64,000 nt of DNA from Rhodoblastus acidophilus (GTDB lineage: Bacteria > Pseudomonadota > Alphaproteobacteria > Rhizobiales > Beijerinckiaceae), in NCBI RefSeq assembly GCF_900187365.1, contig NZ_FYDG01000001.1, forward strand, positions 248,001 to 312,000, read 5' to 3'. The notes beneath the pieces are model-generated. The model was not told the DNA's origin and ran no database searches. It saw nothing but the letters and a program-made list of their open reading frames with translations. The position numbers and the translations under genes are program-made. This document shows positions 36,463-45,941 of the stretch, piece after piece. Position 1 is the first letter of the stretch. Each line of letters opens with the position of its first letter.

Positions 36463-37782
36463 TCAGTTGATGAGACGCTTGTCGAAGCCGGCCTTGCGCG
36501 CCGCGATCTGGGCCGCGCGCTCCTCCGGCGTCACGCGCGCCGCGTCGGCCGGCAGGATCTGCGGCAATTCCGCGACCTTCACCAGCTTCCACCGCCGCAC
36601 GATCTTGTCGATATCCGCCTTGCCGAAATCCTCGAAGCGCACGGCGGCGACCCCGTCGTTCAGCCCGTTGGTGTCGAGCCAATTGCGATAGCCGGGGTCG
36701 CGCGGCGCGATGACAAAGGTGAAGGTTCCATCCTGGTTCTTGACGGCCTGCCGGTTCGAGAGGCTGCTGATATGGTCCCAGTAGGGGATCGAGCGGCCCC
36801 AGGGGTCGGTGAGCTGAACGCCGAGATAAGCGGCGGTTTGCGGATCGAGCGTCGCCACCAGGGCTTCGTCGTCCTTGATGCTGAACCGCGACACGCCAGC
36901 GATGGCGCCCTCAATGCCATGATCGCCGGTGCGCACCGCGAGCTTGATCTCGTTGACTGGCGTTTTGGCGACGAGATCGAGGATCTTGCTGTTGACCTCG
37001 GCATAGGCCTTGATCGTGGTCGCGGCGTCGAGCCTGGCCTGATCCAGGCCGGCGCGGGACGGTTCGCCGCCGACAAGTTCGATCGTCAGCCGGTTCGGAC
37101 TCTGCCGGTCCCAATCGGCCAGCGTGTCGCGGATCAGCAGGGAGGATGCGTCCGGGGGCAGGGTCAGATGATTGCGGCGCCCTTCGGACGGCGAGGCATC
37201 CACGGTGATCGCGAAATTGCCATCGGCGTCGATATCGATATCGCGGGCGCTCAGCGAGCCGAGCACGCGGCTGACGAAATTCTGGTGGACTTCGAACAGG
37301 AAATCCCCGTTGGACGGCTGCGCCGCCCGCTGGCCCCGGATCACGTAGCGCAACGCGGGCGAGACCGAAACCGCCCGGTAGATGCGGTCCGGCGTGTCGA
37401 TCCCGAACCGTCCGCCCGGCGCGGAATCCTCGCCCGCGACATAGGGGGGCGTGAGCGTCCAGAAAATACTGGGGCCGAACTGGTCGCGCTCCACGGCGGC
37501 GCGCGCGGCCGAGAAGACGAGATCGTCCACGGCGCCTTCCAGCTGTTCCTTTCCGTCCTTCAGAGACGCAGGGGGCAGGGCGGACCAGGATTTCAGCACG
37601 GAGTCCCGCGCCGCCCGGATCGCCGGATCGCTCAGGAGGGAGGTCGCGGCCAGATCGATCTGCTTCTGGGTCGCGGTGACGAGGGTGGGCGCGGTCGCGG
37701 TGGACTTGGTCCCAGCCTGGACGGCCGCAGCGAGCGCAAGCGCCGAAACGGCGATGACCACGGCGATGGGTCGGAAACGCAT
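36463..37782 (-). CDS. Secreted DUF1214-like protein of unknown function
   Basis: The 439-residue protein has a signal peptide (MRFRPIAVVIAVSALALAAA). The C-terminal third has TAAYLGVQLTDPWGRSIPYWDHISSLSNRQAVKNQDGTF and FVIAPRDPGYRNWLDTNGL. I associate these with DUF1214-type proteins, usually found after DUF1254 in longer secreted proteins. The biochemical role is not known. AGGAG lies six bases before the ATG. It lies between sulfatase 3 and the sbp-sulP pair, all in one direction, so it may act in sulfate-ester processing. That is inference. Confidence 0.75.
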   Translation of the reverse strand: MRFRPIAVVIAVSALALAAAVQAGTKSTATAPTLVTATQKQIDLAATSLLSDPAIRAARDSVLKSWSALPPASLKDGKEQLEGAVDDLVFSAARAAVERDQFGPSIFWTLTPPYVAGEDSAPGGRFGIDTPDRIYRAVSVSPALRYVIRGQRAAQPSNGDFLFEVHQNFVSRVLGSLSARDIDIDADGNFAITVDASPSEGRRNHLTLPPDASSLLIRDTLADWDRQSPNRLTIELVGGEPSRAGLDQARLDAATTIKAYAEVNSKILDLVAKTPVNEIKLAVRTGDHGIEGAIAGVSRFSIKDDEALVATLDPQTAAYLGVQLTDPWGRSIPYWDHISSLSNRQAVKNQDGTFTFVIAPRDPGYRNWLDTNGLNDGVAAVRFEDFGKADIDKIVRRWKLVKVAELPQILPADAARVTPEERAAQIAARKAGFDKRLIN

Positions 37783-37857
37783 CAGTCTTCTCCTGGTTGT
37801 CGGGCGGCCGAAGGCGCGGCGCCGGTTTCAGGCGCCGCGGTCTTGGGGGGCGTCTGA

Positions 37858-40251
37858 TTACTTGCCGGCCTGGGTCGATCCGGCCGCGCCGGGGGCGGCG
37901 TCGTTAAGGTCGATGGTCACGGTCTGGATCTTGCCGGTGAAGGCGTTGGGAACGGCATAGGCGGGGCTGACCGCCGTGCCGAGGTCGGAGCCGACATCCA
38001 GCGTTTCGTGATAATCCGCGAACAGGTTCTCGACATGCGCCTCGCCGACGAGGGCGCCGTTCACGCGCAGGCGCGCGGTTCCCGGTTGCGCCGCCCGCCC
38101 CCGCCGCCACGCGGCGGCCGTGGCGTCGGACTCGGCGGGATCAGCGACGAAGTCCACGATGACGGTCGCCTTTCCGGCCGGAAGCGGCGCGGAGGCGGCG
38201 ATGTGGCCGGTGATGTTGTTGTGGGCGTTGAGGTCATAGACAACGCGCCCCTTGTCATCGAGATAGAGCGTGTAGCCGCCGAGCTTGCCGCCTTCGGCGA
38301 TGATCACGCCCTTGGCGCCGCCGGCGGGGATTTCGACCTCGGCGGTGATGGTGTGGGAGTGCGAGGCCGTGCGCGGCCCGCGCAGGGCGCCGATGCGGTT
38401 GACGCCTTCGCGGAAGACGAAATGCTTCGGACTCTGGTCGTCCTTAACGGAATACAGATCGGGGAGGGGCGCCAGCGGGTAGATGTTGGTGCGCTTGGCC
38501 TCCTTGTCGAACAGTTCGACCAGCTCCTTGAGTTTTTCCGGGTTTTCCTTGGCGAGATCCTTCGATTGGCTGTAGTCCGCGTCGAGATTATAGAGTTCCC
38601 ACGGATGCGCCTCGCCGACCGGCGTCCCCTGCCATTTTTCGGTGAAGGTGGCCCACGGCGGCAGGTTCCGCGCGCCGGCCCACCAGCCATCCTTGTAGAT
38701 GGCGCGGTTGCCAACCATTTCGAACACCTGAACCGTGTGGCGGCTTTTCGCCTTGGCGTCCGTAAAACTGTCGACGAAACTCTGGCCTTCGAGCGGCAAT
38801 TGCTTCACGCCGTCGACCTCGTCGGGGAAGGTTATCCCCGTCGCCTCGTAGATGGTGGGCGCGATGTCGGTGACGTGATGGAAGCCGCCGCGCACCGCGC
38901 CCTTGTCGCCGATCTTCGCCGGCCAGGACACGATCAGCGGATCGGTGGCGCCGCCGAGATGCGAGGCCACCTGCTTGGTCCACTGGAACGGCGCGTCGAA
39001 CCCCCAGGCCCAGGCGGCGGAATAATGATTGTAGAAGGCGTCGCTGCCGAGTTCGTTGGCGCGCGCGAGCCGGGTTTCCAGCGGCGCCGGCTTGCCGTCG
39101 GAGGAGCGGGCGCCGATGCCCTCGAGCGCGCCCTCGGCGCTCGCGCCATTGTCGCCGACGATGTAGAGCACGAGCGTGTTGTCGGCCTGGCCTTCTTCAC
39201 GGATGGCGTCGAGCACGCGGCCGACTTCGTGGTCGGTATGGGCGAGGAAGGCGGCGTAGACCTCGGCCTGATGCGCCAGCAGTTTTTTCTGGTCGGCGGA
39301 GAGCGAATCCCAGGCCGGCAATTCCTCGGGGCGCGGCGTCAGCACGGCGTCGGCGGGGATGGCGCCGAGCGCCTTTTCCTTGGCAAAAGTCTCCTCGCGC
39401 AGCTTGTCCCAGCCCTGGTCGAACTTGCCCTTGTACTTGTCGATCCATTCCTGCGCGACATGGTGCGGCGCGTGGGTCGCGCCGGTGGCGAAATACAGGA
39501 AGAACGGTTTGTCGCGAGCGCCGGCGTCGTGGCGGTGCAGCCAGGTGATCGCGTCATTGGCGAGGTCGGTGGTCAGGTGGTAGCCTTCGCTCGGCGCGCG
39601 CGCCGGTTCGACCGGCGACGTTCCGCGCCACAGCCGCGGCTCCCACTGGCTGTCCTCGCCGCCCTGGAAGCCATAGAAATATTCGAAGCCCAGGCTGGTC
39701 GGCCAATGGTCGAACGGGCCGGTCGGGCTGATTTCCCTGACCGGCGTGTTGTGCCACTTGCCGAAGGCGGCGGTGGAATAGCCGTTGCGGCGCAGCACTT
39801 CGGCGAGCGGGACGGCGGTTTTCGGCCACAGGGCGTTATAGCCGGGATAGCCGCTGGCGATTTCGGCGACGGTGCCAAAGCCGACCTGATGATCGTTGCG
39901 GCCCGACAGCAGCGCCGCGCGGGTCGGCGAGCACAGCGCGTTGACATGGAACTGGTTGTAGCGGAGGCCGCCATTGGCGAGCTTTTCCAGCGCGGGAGTC
40001 GCGACCGGGCCGCCGACGGCCGAGGTCGCGCCGAAGCCGACGTCGTCGAGCAGGATCAACACGACATTGGGGGCGTTTTTCGGCGCGGCGGGCGGCTTGG
40101 GCAGATCGGGTCTCGATTTGGCGCGATCGGGGTCGATCACTCCCGCGAACGGCGCCTCGGGTTTGGGAAGCGCCTCCGCCCAGGCTGCGCCGGAAAGCGC
40201 GGCGAGCAGCGCGGAACCGGCGACCGTGCGAAGAAATCTGGAACGCGCCAT
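37858..40251 (-). CDS. Periplasmic arylsulfatase (large type), sulfatase 3
   Basis: The 797-residue protein has a signal (FLRTVAGSALLAALSGAAWA). NVVLILLDDVGF gives the metal Asp pair at residues 69-70, and ALCSPTRAALLSGR holds the formylglycine Cys (107). AAFGKWHNTP and GATHAPHHVA follow, with a beta-rich C-terminus. GGAGG lies eight bases before the ATG. The gene heads a probable run sulfatase 3, DUF1214-like, sbp, sulP: enzymes that free sulfate outside the cytoplasm followed by sulfate uptake. No formylglycine-generating enzyme is in the window, so maturation relies on a gene elsewhere. Confidence 0.93.
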   Translation of the reverse strand: MARSRFLRTVAGSALLAALSGAAWAEALPKPEAPFAGVIDPDRAKSRPDLPKPPAAPKNAPNVVLILLDDVGFGATSAVGGPVATPALEKLANGGLRYNQFHVNALCSPTRAALLSGRNDHQVGFGTVAEIASGYPGYNALWPKTAVPLAEVLRRNGYSTAAFGKWHNTPVREISPTGPFDHWPTSLGFEYFYGFQGGEDSQWEPRLWRGTSPVEPARAPSEGYHLTTDLANDAITWLHRHDAGARDKPFFLYFATGATHAPHHVAQEWIDKYKGKFDQGWDKLREETFAKEKALGAIPADAVLTPRPEELPAWDSLSADQKKLLAHQAEVYAAFLAHTDHEVGRVLDAIREEGQADNTLVLYIVGDNGASAEGALEGIGARSSDGKPAPLETRLARANELGSDAFYNHYSAAWAWGFDAPFQWTKQVASHLGGATDPLIVSWPAKIGDKGAVRGGFHHVTDIAPTIYEATGITFPDEVDGVKQLPLEGQSFVDSFTDAKAKSRHTVQVFEMVGNRAIYKDGWWAGARNLPPWATFTEKWQGTPVGEAHPWELYNLDADYSQSKDLAKENPEKLKELVELFDKEAKRTNIYPLAPLPDLYSVKDDQSPKHFVFREGVNRIGALRGPRTASHSHTITAEVEIPAGGAKGVIIAEGGKLGGYTLYLDDKGRVVYDLNAHNNITGHIAASAPLPAGKATVIVDFVADPAESDATAAAWRRGRAAQPGTARLRVNGALVGEAHVENLFADYHETLDVGSDLGTAVSPAYAVPNAFTGKIQTVTIDLNDAAPGAAGSTQAGK

Positions 40252-40575
40252 GATCGTGACCTCCTGAAACAGCCGCGCGCCCGGGAATTGGCGGTCGTCG
40301 GCCGAACCGTACGATGCAGGAGGCTAAAATTGATTAATACTATAGTCAATATAGATTTATATGAATTGGGAGGATTTGGCCCGGCTTCGCCGCCTCGCGC
40401 CAGCGAACACGCCGTCAGGCGTCCGGCCAGGCGAACCGGCGCCGGGCGTCGAGCGCATGTGAACGACCGAGCCTGCGCGGCGCCCCCAGACGGACATCCG
40501 CGCGCGCATTTGCGCGTATGTTGGAAATTCAGTCCGAGGCCTTGTGACGAAGCCGCGCCCGGACGCCCCCCGATG
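40252..40575. promoter_or_regulatory. Promoter region upstream of sulfatase 3
   Basis: An AT-rich island at 40325-40370 contrasts with the GC-rich surroundings. On the minus strand it holds TTGACT (40344-40349). The palindrome CTATA-GTCAA-TATAG (40340-40354) overlaps that hexamer. The remainder (about 40380-40575) separates the sulfatase promoter from the end of the third tonB gene and shows no gene. Confidence 0.5.
40327..40343 (-). promoter_or_regulatory. Candidate shared sulfur-regulon element (copy at sulfatase 3)
   Basis: The minus strand reads ATAGTATTAATCAATTT, 76 bases upstream of the sulfatase start. It is identical at 14 of 17 positions to the sequence before sulfatase 1. It lies directly downstream of TTGACT, in the spacer position of a promoter. 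Confidence 0.4.
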
Positions 40576-41400
40576 TCAGCGGCTTCCGCGCTGGGCGCGA
40601 AACACCACGGGCAGCGAAAACGTCAGGCCGACGTCGGCGATCTCCGGCGGGGGCGGCGGAACGGGGTCGGCGCGCTTCAGCATGGCCAGCGCCGCCGCCT
40701 CGAAGGCGGCGTCCTGGCCCGGCGCGCCGGGTTCGGACATTTGCAGCCGTCCCATCCGGTCGATGCGGAAGCGCACCTTGACGGTGGCGCCGCGCCCGGC
40801 GCCTTCCGCCGGATAGCGCTTGGCGCGGTCAAGATGGGCGGCGAGCTGCTTCTGCCAGGTCAGCACGGCGCGGCGCGCCTTTTCGCCGACGCCGAGATCC
40901 GGCGCGCGCGACCGGGGCGACTCCTTGGCGGCTTCTGACGAAGGCGCCGCCGCGGCCTCGGCCTCGACCGCCGCCTGCGTCGCCACTGTATTCTGCTTCG
41001 CCTCCTCCGGCTTTTTCTCGTCGGGTCTTTCCACCGGCTTGGGCGCCGCCTGCTGCTCGGCGTCCTCGGCGTCGGTCATTTGCGCTTCGGGCAGCGCCTT
41101 GTCGTCCGTTTTCATCTTCTGTTCGGGCGTTTCGAGCGCGGCGCGCGACTCCTCGGCCTCCTGTCCCGGCGGCAGGAAGGAGGGGTCGTTGTGAGGCGCT
41201 TCGAAATCAAGGCCGATCTCGATCGCGGCGGCGCCGACCGCGTCGTCGAGTTCGGTCTCCCGCTCCATCAGCGCGAAAGCCGCCGCGCCCCCGTGCAGGG
41301 CCAGAGCGGCGCAACCGGCGATCAGCCAATGCGGCGCGACGCGGCGCGACGCCGCCTCGCGCCAGGGTGGGGCGAGCTCGGGAAGCGCAAGCTCGGTCAT
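40576..41400 (-). CDS. tonB: TonB-like energy transducer (iron system)
   Basis: The 274-residue protein has a membrane anchor (HWLIAGCAALALHGGAAAFAL, about residues 24-44). An acidic and Lys-rich spacer (PKPVERPDEKKPEEAKQN) follows, with a C-terminal domain from about residue 180. There LDRAKRYPAEGAGRGATVKVRFRIDRMGRL is the canonical TonB fold start. The stop of exbD overlaps its ATG by four bases. It is the last gene of the iron operon. Confidence 0.9.
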   Translation of the reverse strand: MTELALPELAPPWREAASRRVAPHWLIAGCAALALHGGAAAFALMERETELDDAVGAAAIEIGLDFEAPHNDPSFLPPGQEAEESRAALETPEQKMKTDDKALPEAQMTDAEDAEQQAAPKPVERPDEKKPEEAKQNTVATQAAVEAEAAAAPSSEAAKESPRSRAPDLGVGEKARRAVLTWQKQLAAHLDRAKRYPAEGAGRGATVKVRFRIDRMGRLQMSEPGAPGQDAAFEAAALAMLKRADPVPPPPPEIADVGLTFSLPVVFRAQRGSR

Positions 41401-41831
41401 GGCTGCCCTCCCGCCGGCGCGCCTTCCAACGCCACCAATGCGATCTTGGTGAAACCAGCGCCCTTGATCAGATCGAGCACGGCCATCAGCTCGCCATAAG
41501 GCGCGCTCTTGTCGGCGCGCAAATAAATGCGGCGCTCCTTGCTGTCGGAGTCCTCGCTCAGCCGCCGCGCGAGGTCCGACCGCTTCACCGGCGTCTCCCC
41601 GACGAACAGCTCCAGATCGCCCTTCAAACTGACGTAAACCGGCTTTTCCGGCTTCTTCTGCGGCGCCGCATTGGCGCTGGGCAGGTCGATCGGCAGATCG
41701 ACCGTCGAAAGCGGCGCCGCCACCATGAAGATGATCAGCAGAACCAGAATGACGTCGATGAACGGCGTGACATTGATGTCATGCGTTTCGGCGAAATCGT
41801 CGTCTTCAGAATTGGGCAGGGCTGCGGCCAT
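41397..41831 (-). CDS. exbD: ExbD biopolymer transport protein (iron system)
   Basis: The 144-residue protein has THDINVTPFIDVILVLLIIF, the membrane helix with the essential Asp. The periplasmic fold has IYLRADKSAPYGELMAVLDLIKGAGFTKIALV. It follows exbB by one base and overlaps tonB by four, so the three motor genes are tightly coupled. Confidence 0.95.
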   Translation of the reverse strand: MAAALPNSEDDDFAETHDINVTPFIDVILVLLIIFMVAAPLSTVDLPIDLPSANAAPQKKPEKPVYVSLKGDLELFVGETPVKRSDLARRLSEDSDSKERRIYLRADKSAPYGELMAVLDLIKGAGFTKIALVALEGAPAGGQP

Positions 41832-41832
41832 G

Positions 41833-42537
41833 TCACTCTCCCGCCAGCCGGACGTTGGGCGGGTTTTTCACGCCATAGGGAAAGTAAGCGCGGTCGAGGT
41901 CGCGCGACAGCAGCCGCGCCGTCACCCCGGACGCGCGCTGCACGCTCTCCAGATAGGTTTTCGCCGCGCGCGAGGCTGCGTTGTAGAACACCACGGCGGG
42001 AATGGCGGCGACAAGGCCGATGGCCGTGGCGAGCAGAGCTTCGGCGATGCCGGGCGCGACCACGGCGAGATTCGTGGTCTGCGCCTTGGAAATGCCGATG
42101 AAGGAATTCATGATGCCCCAGACGGTGCCGAGCAGGCCGACGAAGGGGGCGATGGCGCCGACGGTGGCCAGCACCCCGGTCCCGCGCCGCGCCTGCGCCG
42201 CCTCGTCCTTGGCGATTTCGGCGAAGTGCGAGGCGGCGCGCTCCTGCAAATCCTTCACGGCCTCCCCGGAAAAGTTCCATTCGCGCGCCGCCGCCTGTAT
42301 CAGCCGCGCGACCACGCCGAGATCATCCCCGAGTTCCATGCGGGCTTCGTTGAGGCTGCGCGCCGAAGCCACCCGCTCCAGCGCGCCCTCCACGGCGCGA
42401 CGCGCTCGGCGGAGTTCGTAGCTCTTGGCGAGAAACACCGTCCAGGTGACGAGGGAGGCGAGCGCCAGCGTCGTCATCACCGCCTTGACGAAAAGGTCGG
42501 CGTTCAGAAACATCGACCAGGGCGAGAGATCATGCAT
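41833..42537 (-). CDS. exbB: ExbB/TolQ proton channel protein (iron system)
   Basis: The 234-residue protein has a first helix around NADLFVKAVMTTLALASLVTW. The conserved pair of helices contains [20 protein letters not shown] and [24 protein letters not shown]. It begins eight bases after the PKHD hydroxylase stop. It is closer in its motif spelling to the second-system ExbB than to the first, suggesting separate origins for the three motors. Confidence 0.94.
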   Translation of the reverse strand: MHDLSPWSMFLNADLFVKAVMTTLALASLVTWTVFLAKSYELRRARRAVEGALERVASARSLNEARMELGDDLGVVARLIQAAAREWNFSGEAVKDLQERAASHFAEIAKDEAAQARRGTGVLATVGAIAPFVGLLGTVWGIMNSFIGISKAQTTNLAVVAPGIAEALLATAIGLVAAIPAVVFYNAASRAAKTYLESVQRASGVTARLLSRDLDRAYFPYGVKNPPNVRLAGE

Positions 42538-42545
42538 GACGGCTC

Positions 42546-43229
42546 CTAAACTTCCGCATGGGCGCGAATGAGATTGTGATAGACATGACTGAGCCGCACG
42601 GTCTCAATCGCGTCGATGCCGAGTTTCGCGGTGACGCCCTGGATCGCCTGATCGAGATCGAAGATCAGGGCGCGGGCCTGCGGATCGTGGATCATGCTCT
42701 GAATCCAGAAGAACGAGGACACCCGCGCGCCGCGCGTGACCGGCGCCACCAGATGCAGGCTGTAGGCGGGATAGAGCACCATATGGCCGGCGGGCAGCTT
42801 GACCTGCTGCGCGCCATACGCCGTTTCGACCGTCAATTCGCCGCCGTCGTAATCCTCCGGCTCCGTCAGGAACAAGGTGGCCGACAGATCGGTGCGGATG
42901 CGCAGGCCGGTGAGCTTGTCGCCGCGAATGGAATTGTCGACATGCAGGCCGAAGGTCGCGCCGGGTCCGTAGCGGTTGAACAAGGGCGGAAAAATGTGCT
43001 GCGGCACGGCGGCCGAGATGAACAGCGGGTTCGCGGTGATCTTCTGGATGATGCGGGCGCCGAGCGCCCGCGCCAGTTCGCCATCCACCGGCAATTGCTC
43101 GTTGGCCTTGACCACGGCCGATTGCGCGCCGGCCGTTTTCTTGCCGTCCTCCCAGGCCGCGGCGTCCATGAGGCCGCGGAATTCCGCGACCTCCTTCTTG
43201 CTGAGAACGTCGGGGATGCAGATCAGCAT
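42546..43229 (-). CDS. PKHD-type Fe(II)/2-oxoglutarate hydroxylase (PiuC/YbiX family)
   Basis: The 227-residue protein opens [32 protein letters not shown] gives the His-x-Asp iron ligands, while [21 protein letters not shown] gives the distal His and the Arg for 2-oxoglutarate. YDGGELTV is also conserved. The family (E. coli YbiX, Pseudomonas PiuC) is repeatedly found beside Fiu/PiuA-type siderophore receptors, as here. The exact substrate is uncertain. One base separates it from the receptor gene stop. Confidence 0.93.
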   Translation of the reverse strand: MLICIPDVLSKKEVAEFRGLMDAAAWEDGKKTAGAQSAVVKANEQLPVDGELARALGARIIQKITANPLFISAAVPQHIFPPLFNRYGPGATFGLHVDNSIRGDKLTGLRIRTDLSATLFLTEPEDYDGGELTVETAYGAQQVKLPAGHMVLYPAYSLHLVAPVTRGARVSSFFWIQSMIHDPQARALIFDLDQAIQGVTAKLGIDAIETVRLSHVYHNLIRAHAEV

Positions 43230-43230
43230 T

Positions 43231-45687
43231 TTAAAACTTCGCCGTCAGGGTGACATAGGCGGCGCGTCCCGGCGCGACCATCACGAAAGGCGACAGGCTG
43301 CGGTAGAAAGCGTCGTAGTAGAGCTTGTTGAAGATGTTGTTCACGGCCACTTTCATCGTGACGTTCCTGGCGAGGTTGGCCTCGACAAAGCCGTCGAACC
43401 GCCAATGGTCGGGCAGGACCGTGCCAGCGTTGGCCGCGAGCGTGCCGCCGTAGATCTTCGACATGTACGTCGCCTGTCCGCCAACCTCCCAGGTCGGGTC
43501 GATCCGGTACTTGGTCAGCAGGTTGAAGCTTTCGTGCGCGATATTGGCGAGCTGCAGGCCGACATTGGTCGCGTACATCGTCGTATTGGCCGGAGCCGTG
43601 TGCGATTCCGTCACCTTGGAGCGCATCAGCACCAGACCGGCGTTGACGCTCCAGTCTTCGGTGATGTTGCCGCCCAGGCCGAGATCGACGCCTTCGATGT
43701 AATAGGCGGCGCCCGCCGTGGTGGTCGCGCCGACGTCGCGGGCGTTCTTCTTCTCGGTGCGGAACAGGGCGGCGGTGGCGAGCAGCTTGCGGTCGAACAG
43801 TTCGGCCTTCACGCCGGTCTCGTAGCCGAGATTGCGCTCCGGCCCGAAAATTTGCGTCGTGGTCGGCGACAGGCCGCCATAGGCGTAGCTGGTGGAGTCG
43901 AGTTCGGCGCCATAGGGATTGGAGGAGGTGGCGTAGGCGCCATAGAGGCTCAGGATCGGCAGCGGCTTCACCACCACGCCGGCGTTGGAGTTGAACATCA
44001 GCGCGTCGGCCTTGCTATGCGCCGACGAATTGCCTGACGTGATCGTGTAATTGTCCATGCGGACGCCGCCGTTGACGATGATGAAATCGTTCCAATTGGC
44101 GGTGTCGAGCAGATAGGCGCTCTGCGTGGCGACATGGATTCCGGTCGAGGCCGGGTTCACCGTCGGCGTCGGGAAGGCGATGTTGGTGTATTGCGGATCG
44201 GTCAGGCTCTGCGTGACGGTGGAGCTGGTGGAGCCGCCGCCGAACGCTTCCGAGACCAGATTGGCGTAGCTGTGGACCTTGACGAATTCATGCGAGAATT
44301 CGCCGCCCGCCACCGCCGTATGTTTCACCTCGCCGGTGCGGAACGTCAGCTTGGCCTCGACCTGATCGGCGAGCACGTCCGTCACCTGATAGCGGCTTTG
44401 CGGATTGGCGCTCACCGTCCAGTTGGAGATCGACGGCCCCGTGGCGGTGACGCGCTGCGGCAGCGAGCCGACATAGGCCAGCAGCGATTCCTCGGCGCGC
44501 AGTTTATTGCTGAACGTGAGCAAGTCGTTGACGCGGTATTCGCCGTTGAGCGTGGCGATATTCTGCTGCGCCTCCTGAAAATCGCGGTTGGCGAAGCCGT
44601 AGAACGTGTCGCGCTTCACGCCCAGTTCGGTGACCGGCGCGCCGGTCACGGCGTTGGAGGCGCGATACCAGGGCACGCCGAAATCAGGGATGCCGTGCAG
44701 CTTGGTGTAGATGTAATTGGCGCTGAGGGTGAGCGAATCCAGCGGCGTCCATTTCACCGCAAAGAACGCGCCCTCGCGGTCGTCAGTCGTCACGTTGCGG
44801 CCCGCGACGCTCGCGCCCTGCAACAGGCCGCCGGCGCGCACCGACAGGGTCGGCGTGATCACCTGATTGATGTCGAAGGTGATGCGGCGGGTGCGATCAG
44901 TCCCCATCGTGCCTTCTATGTTCTGGAAGTTCTGATCAGTCGCCTGTTTCGGCACGATATTGATGGCGCCGCCCGCCGTGCCGCGCCCGGCGTAGGACGA
45001 GCCGGGGCCGCGCATGATCTCGACCTGTTCGGTGAAGAAGTTTTCGCGGATGCTGACGCCGGGATCGCGCACGCCGTCGATGAAAATGTCGTTGCGCACA
45101 TCGAAGCCGCGCACGAAAAAGCGGTCGCCAAAGGCGTTGCCGCCCTCGCCGGTGCCGAGCGTGACGCCGGCGGTGGTGCGGGCCACATCCTTCAGCGAGG
45201 TCGTTCCCTTGTCTTCCAGCACCTCCTTGGACAGCACCGTGATGGTCTTGGGCGTGTTGGCGATGCTTTCGGGGAATTTCGACGCGTTGGCGACGTGGTT
45301 GACCTTGTAGGGCGCGCCGGGCTCGGCATAGGGATTGGCGTCGGGCGCCTGCTGCGCATTGGGCTGCGCGGGCGCGGCGACGGGCGCGGGTTGCGGCGAG
45401 GCGGCCGGCCGCGCCGCCGGTTGGGGCGCGCGGGCGATCTGGCGCAGGCTGGCGCGGGCGCGCTGATGCGACGGCGTGGGTTTGGGCGCGGCGGCGCGAT
45501 GGCGCTGGGTCGGCGCATCCACGGTGAGCGCCGGCAGCGCCGACTCCTGGGCTTCCGCCTTGCCGGAAGCGGCGACGCCGGCGAGGCAGGCGGCGGCCAG
45601 CTTCGCGCCGGGCGAGACGGCGGAGCCGCGCAGCGACAATGGCCGCCGAATGGAAGAATGGGTCGCTTCAGTGGTCACGTCGTACAT
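43231..45687 (-). CDS. TonB-dependent siderophore receptor (Fiu/PiuA-like)
   Basis: The 818-residue protein has a signal region and then a Pro/Ala-rich linker of about 70 residues. TonB box LPALTVDAP lies near residue 55. The plug has [45 protein letters not shown] and [23 protein letters not shown], all typical of catecholate siderophore receptors. The barrel ends in LTAKF. It should import ferric catecholates or their breakdown products. The PKHD hydroxylase and a dedicated TonB motor follow in the same operon, and an Irr box lies upstream. Confidence 0.93.
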   Translation of the reverse strand: MYDVTTEATHSSIRRPLSLRGSAVSPGAKLAAACLAGVAASGKAEAQESALPALTVDAPTQRHRAAAPKPTPSHQRARASLRQIARAPQPAARPAASPQPAPVAAPAQPNAQQAPDANPYAEPGAPYKVNHVANASKFPESIANTPKTITVLSKEVLEDKGTTSLKDVARTTAGVTLGTGEGGNAFGDRFFVRGFDVRNDIFIDGVRDPGVSIRENFFTEQVEIMRGPGSSYAGRGTAGGAINIVPKQATDQNFQNIEGTMGTDRTRRITFDINQVITPTLSVRAGGLLQGASVAGRNVTTDDREGAFFAVKWTPLDSLTLSANYIYTKLHGIPDFGVPWYRASNAVTGAPVTELGVKRDTFYGFANRDFQEAQQNIATLNGEYRVNDLLTFSNKLRAEESLLAYVGSLPQRVTATGPSISNWTVSANPQSRYQVTDVLADQVEAKLTFRTGEVKHTAVAGGEFSHEFVKVHSYANLVSEAFGGGSTSSTVTQSLTDPQYTNIAFPTPTVNPASTGIHVATQSAYLLDTANWNDFIIVNGGVRMDNYTITSGNSSAHSKADALMFNSNAGVVVKPLPILSLYGAYATSSNPYGAELDSTSYAYGGLSPTTTQIFGPERNLGYETGVKAELFDRKLLATAALFRTEKKNARDVGATTTAGAAYYIEGVDLGLGGNITEDWSVNAGLVLMRSKVTESHTAPANTTMYATNVGLQLANIAHESFNLLTKYRIDPTWEVGGQATYMSKIYGGTLAANAGTVLPDHWRFDGFVEANLARNVTMKVAVNNIFNKLYYDAFYRSLSPFVMVAPGRAAYVTLTAKF

Positions 45688-45701
45688 CCCTGGTTTGTTG
45701 T

Positions 45702-45941
45702 TTATTCGGCGCTTGGCGCCTTCATCAGCGCAAACATTTCATCGGCCATGCGCAGCGCATGTTCGCGCGCGCCGCCGTCGTCCGGCAGGCCGTCGATGCG
45801 AACGCCGCGAATGACGGCGCGCATTTCGTCGCGGTAGTCGCTCAGAAATCCGAGCGGGTCGCGGCTGTCGTTGGCGACGCGCGCGATCAGGCCGGTCAGC
45901 AGGATCTGGAAGGCCATCATGCGGCCGTTCAGTTCATCCAT
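45702..45941 (-). CDS. Small hypothetical protein, first gene of the iron operon
   Basis: The 79-residue protein (MDELNGRMMAFQILLTGLIA at the start) is predicted to be mostly helical, with mixed charge and no cysteine. I do not recognise a family. GAGG lies six bases before this ATG. A GTG six bases earlier is also possible. It is followed after 14 bases by the siderophore receptor and preceded by the Irr box, so it is probably iron-responsive. It could be a small regulator or chaperone of the uptake system. Confidence 0.65.
   Translation of the reverse strand: MDELNGRMMAFQILLTGLIARVANDSRDPLGFLSDYRDEMRAVIRGVRIDGLPDDGGAREHALRMADEMFALMKAPSAE

Noticed and set aside
38008-40938. A 976-codon open frame on the plus strand opposite sulfatase 3
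   Set aside because: It is a composition artefact: the antisense of a GC3-rich gene lacks stops. The sulfatase on the minus strand has every catalytic motif.
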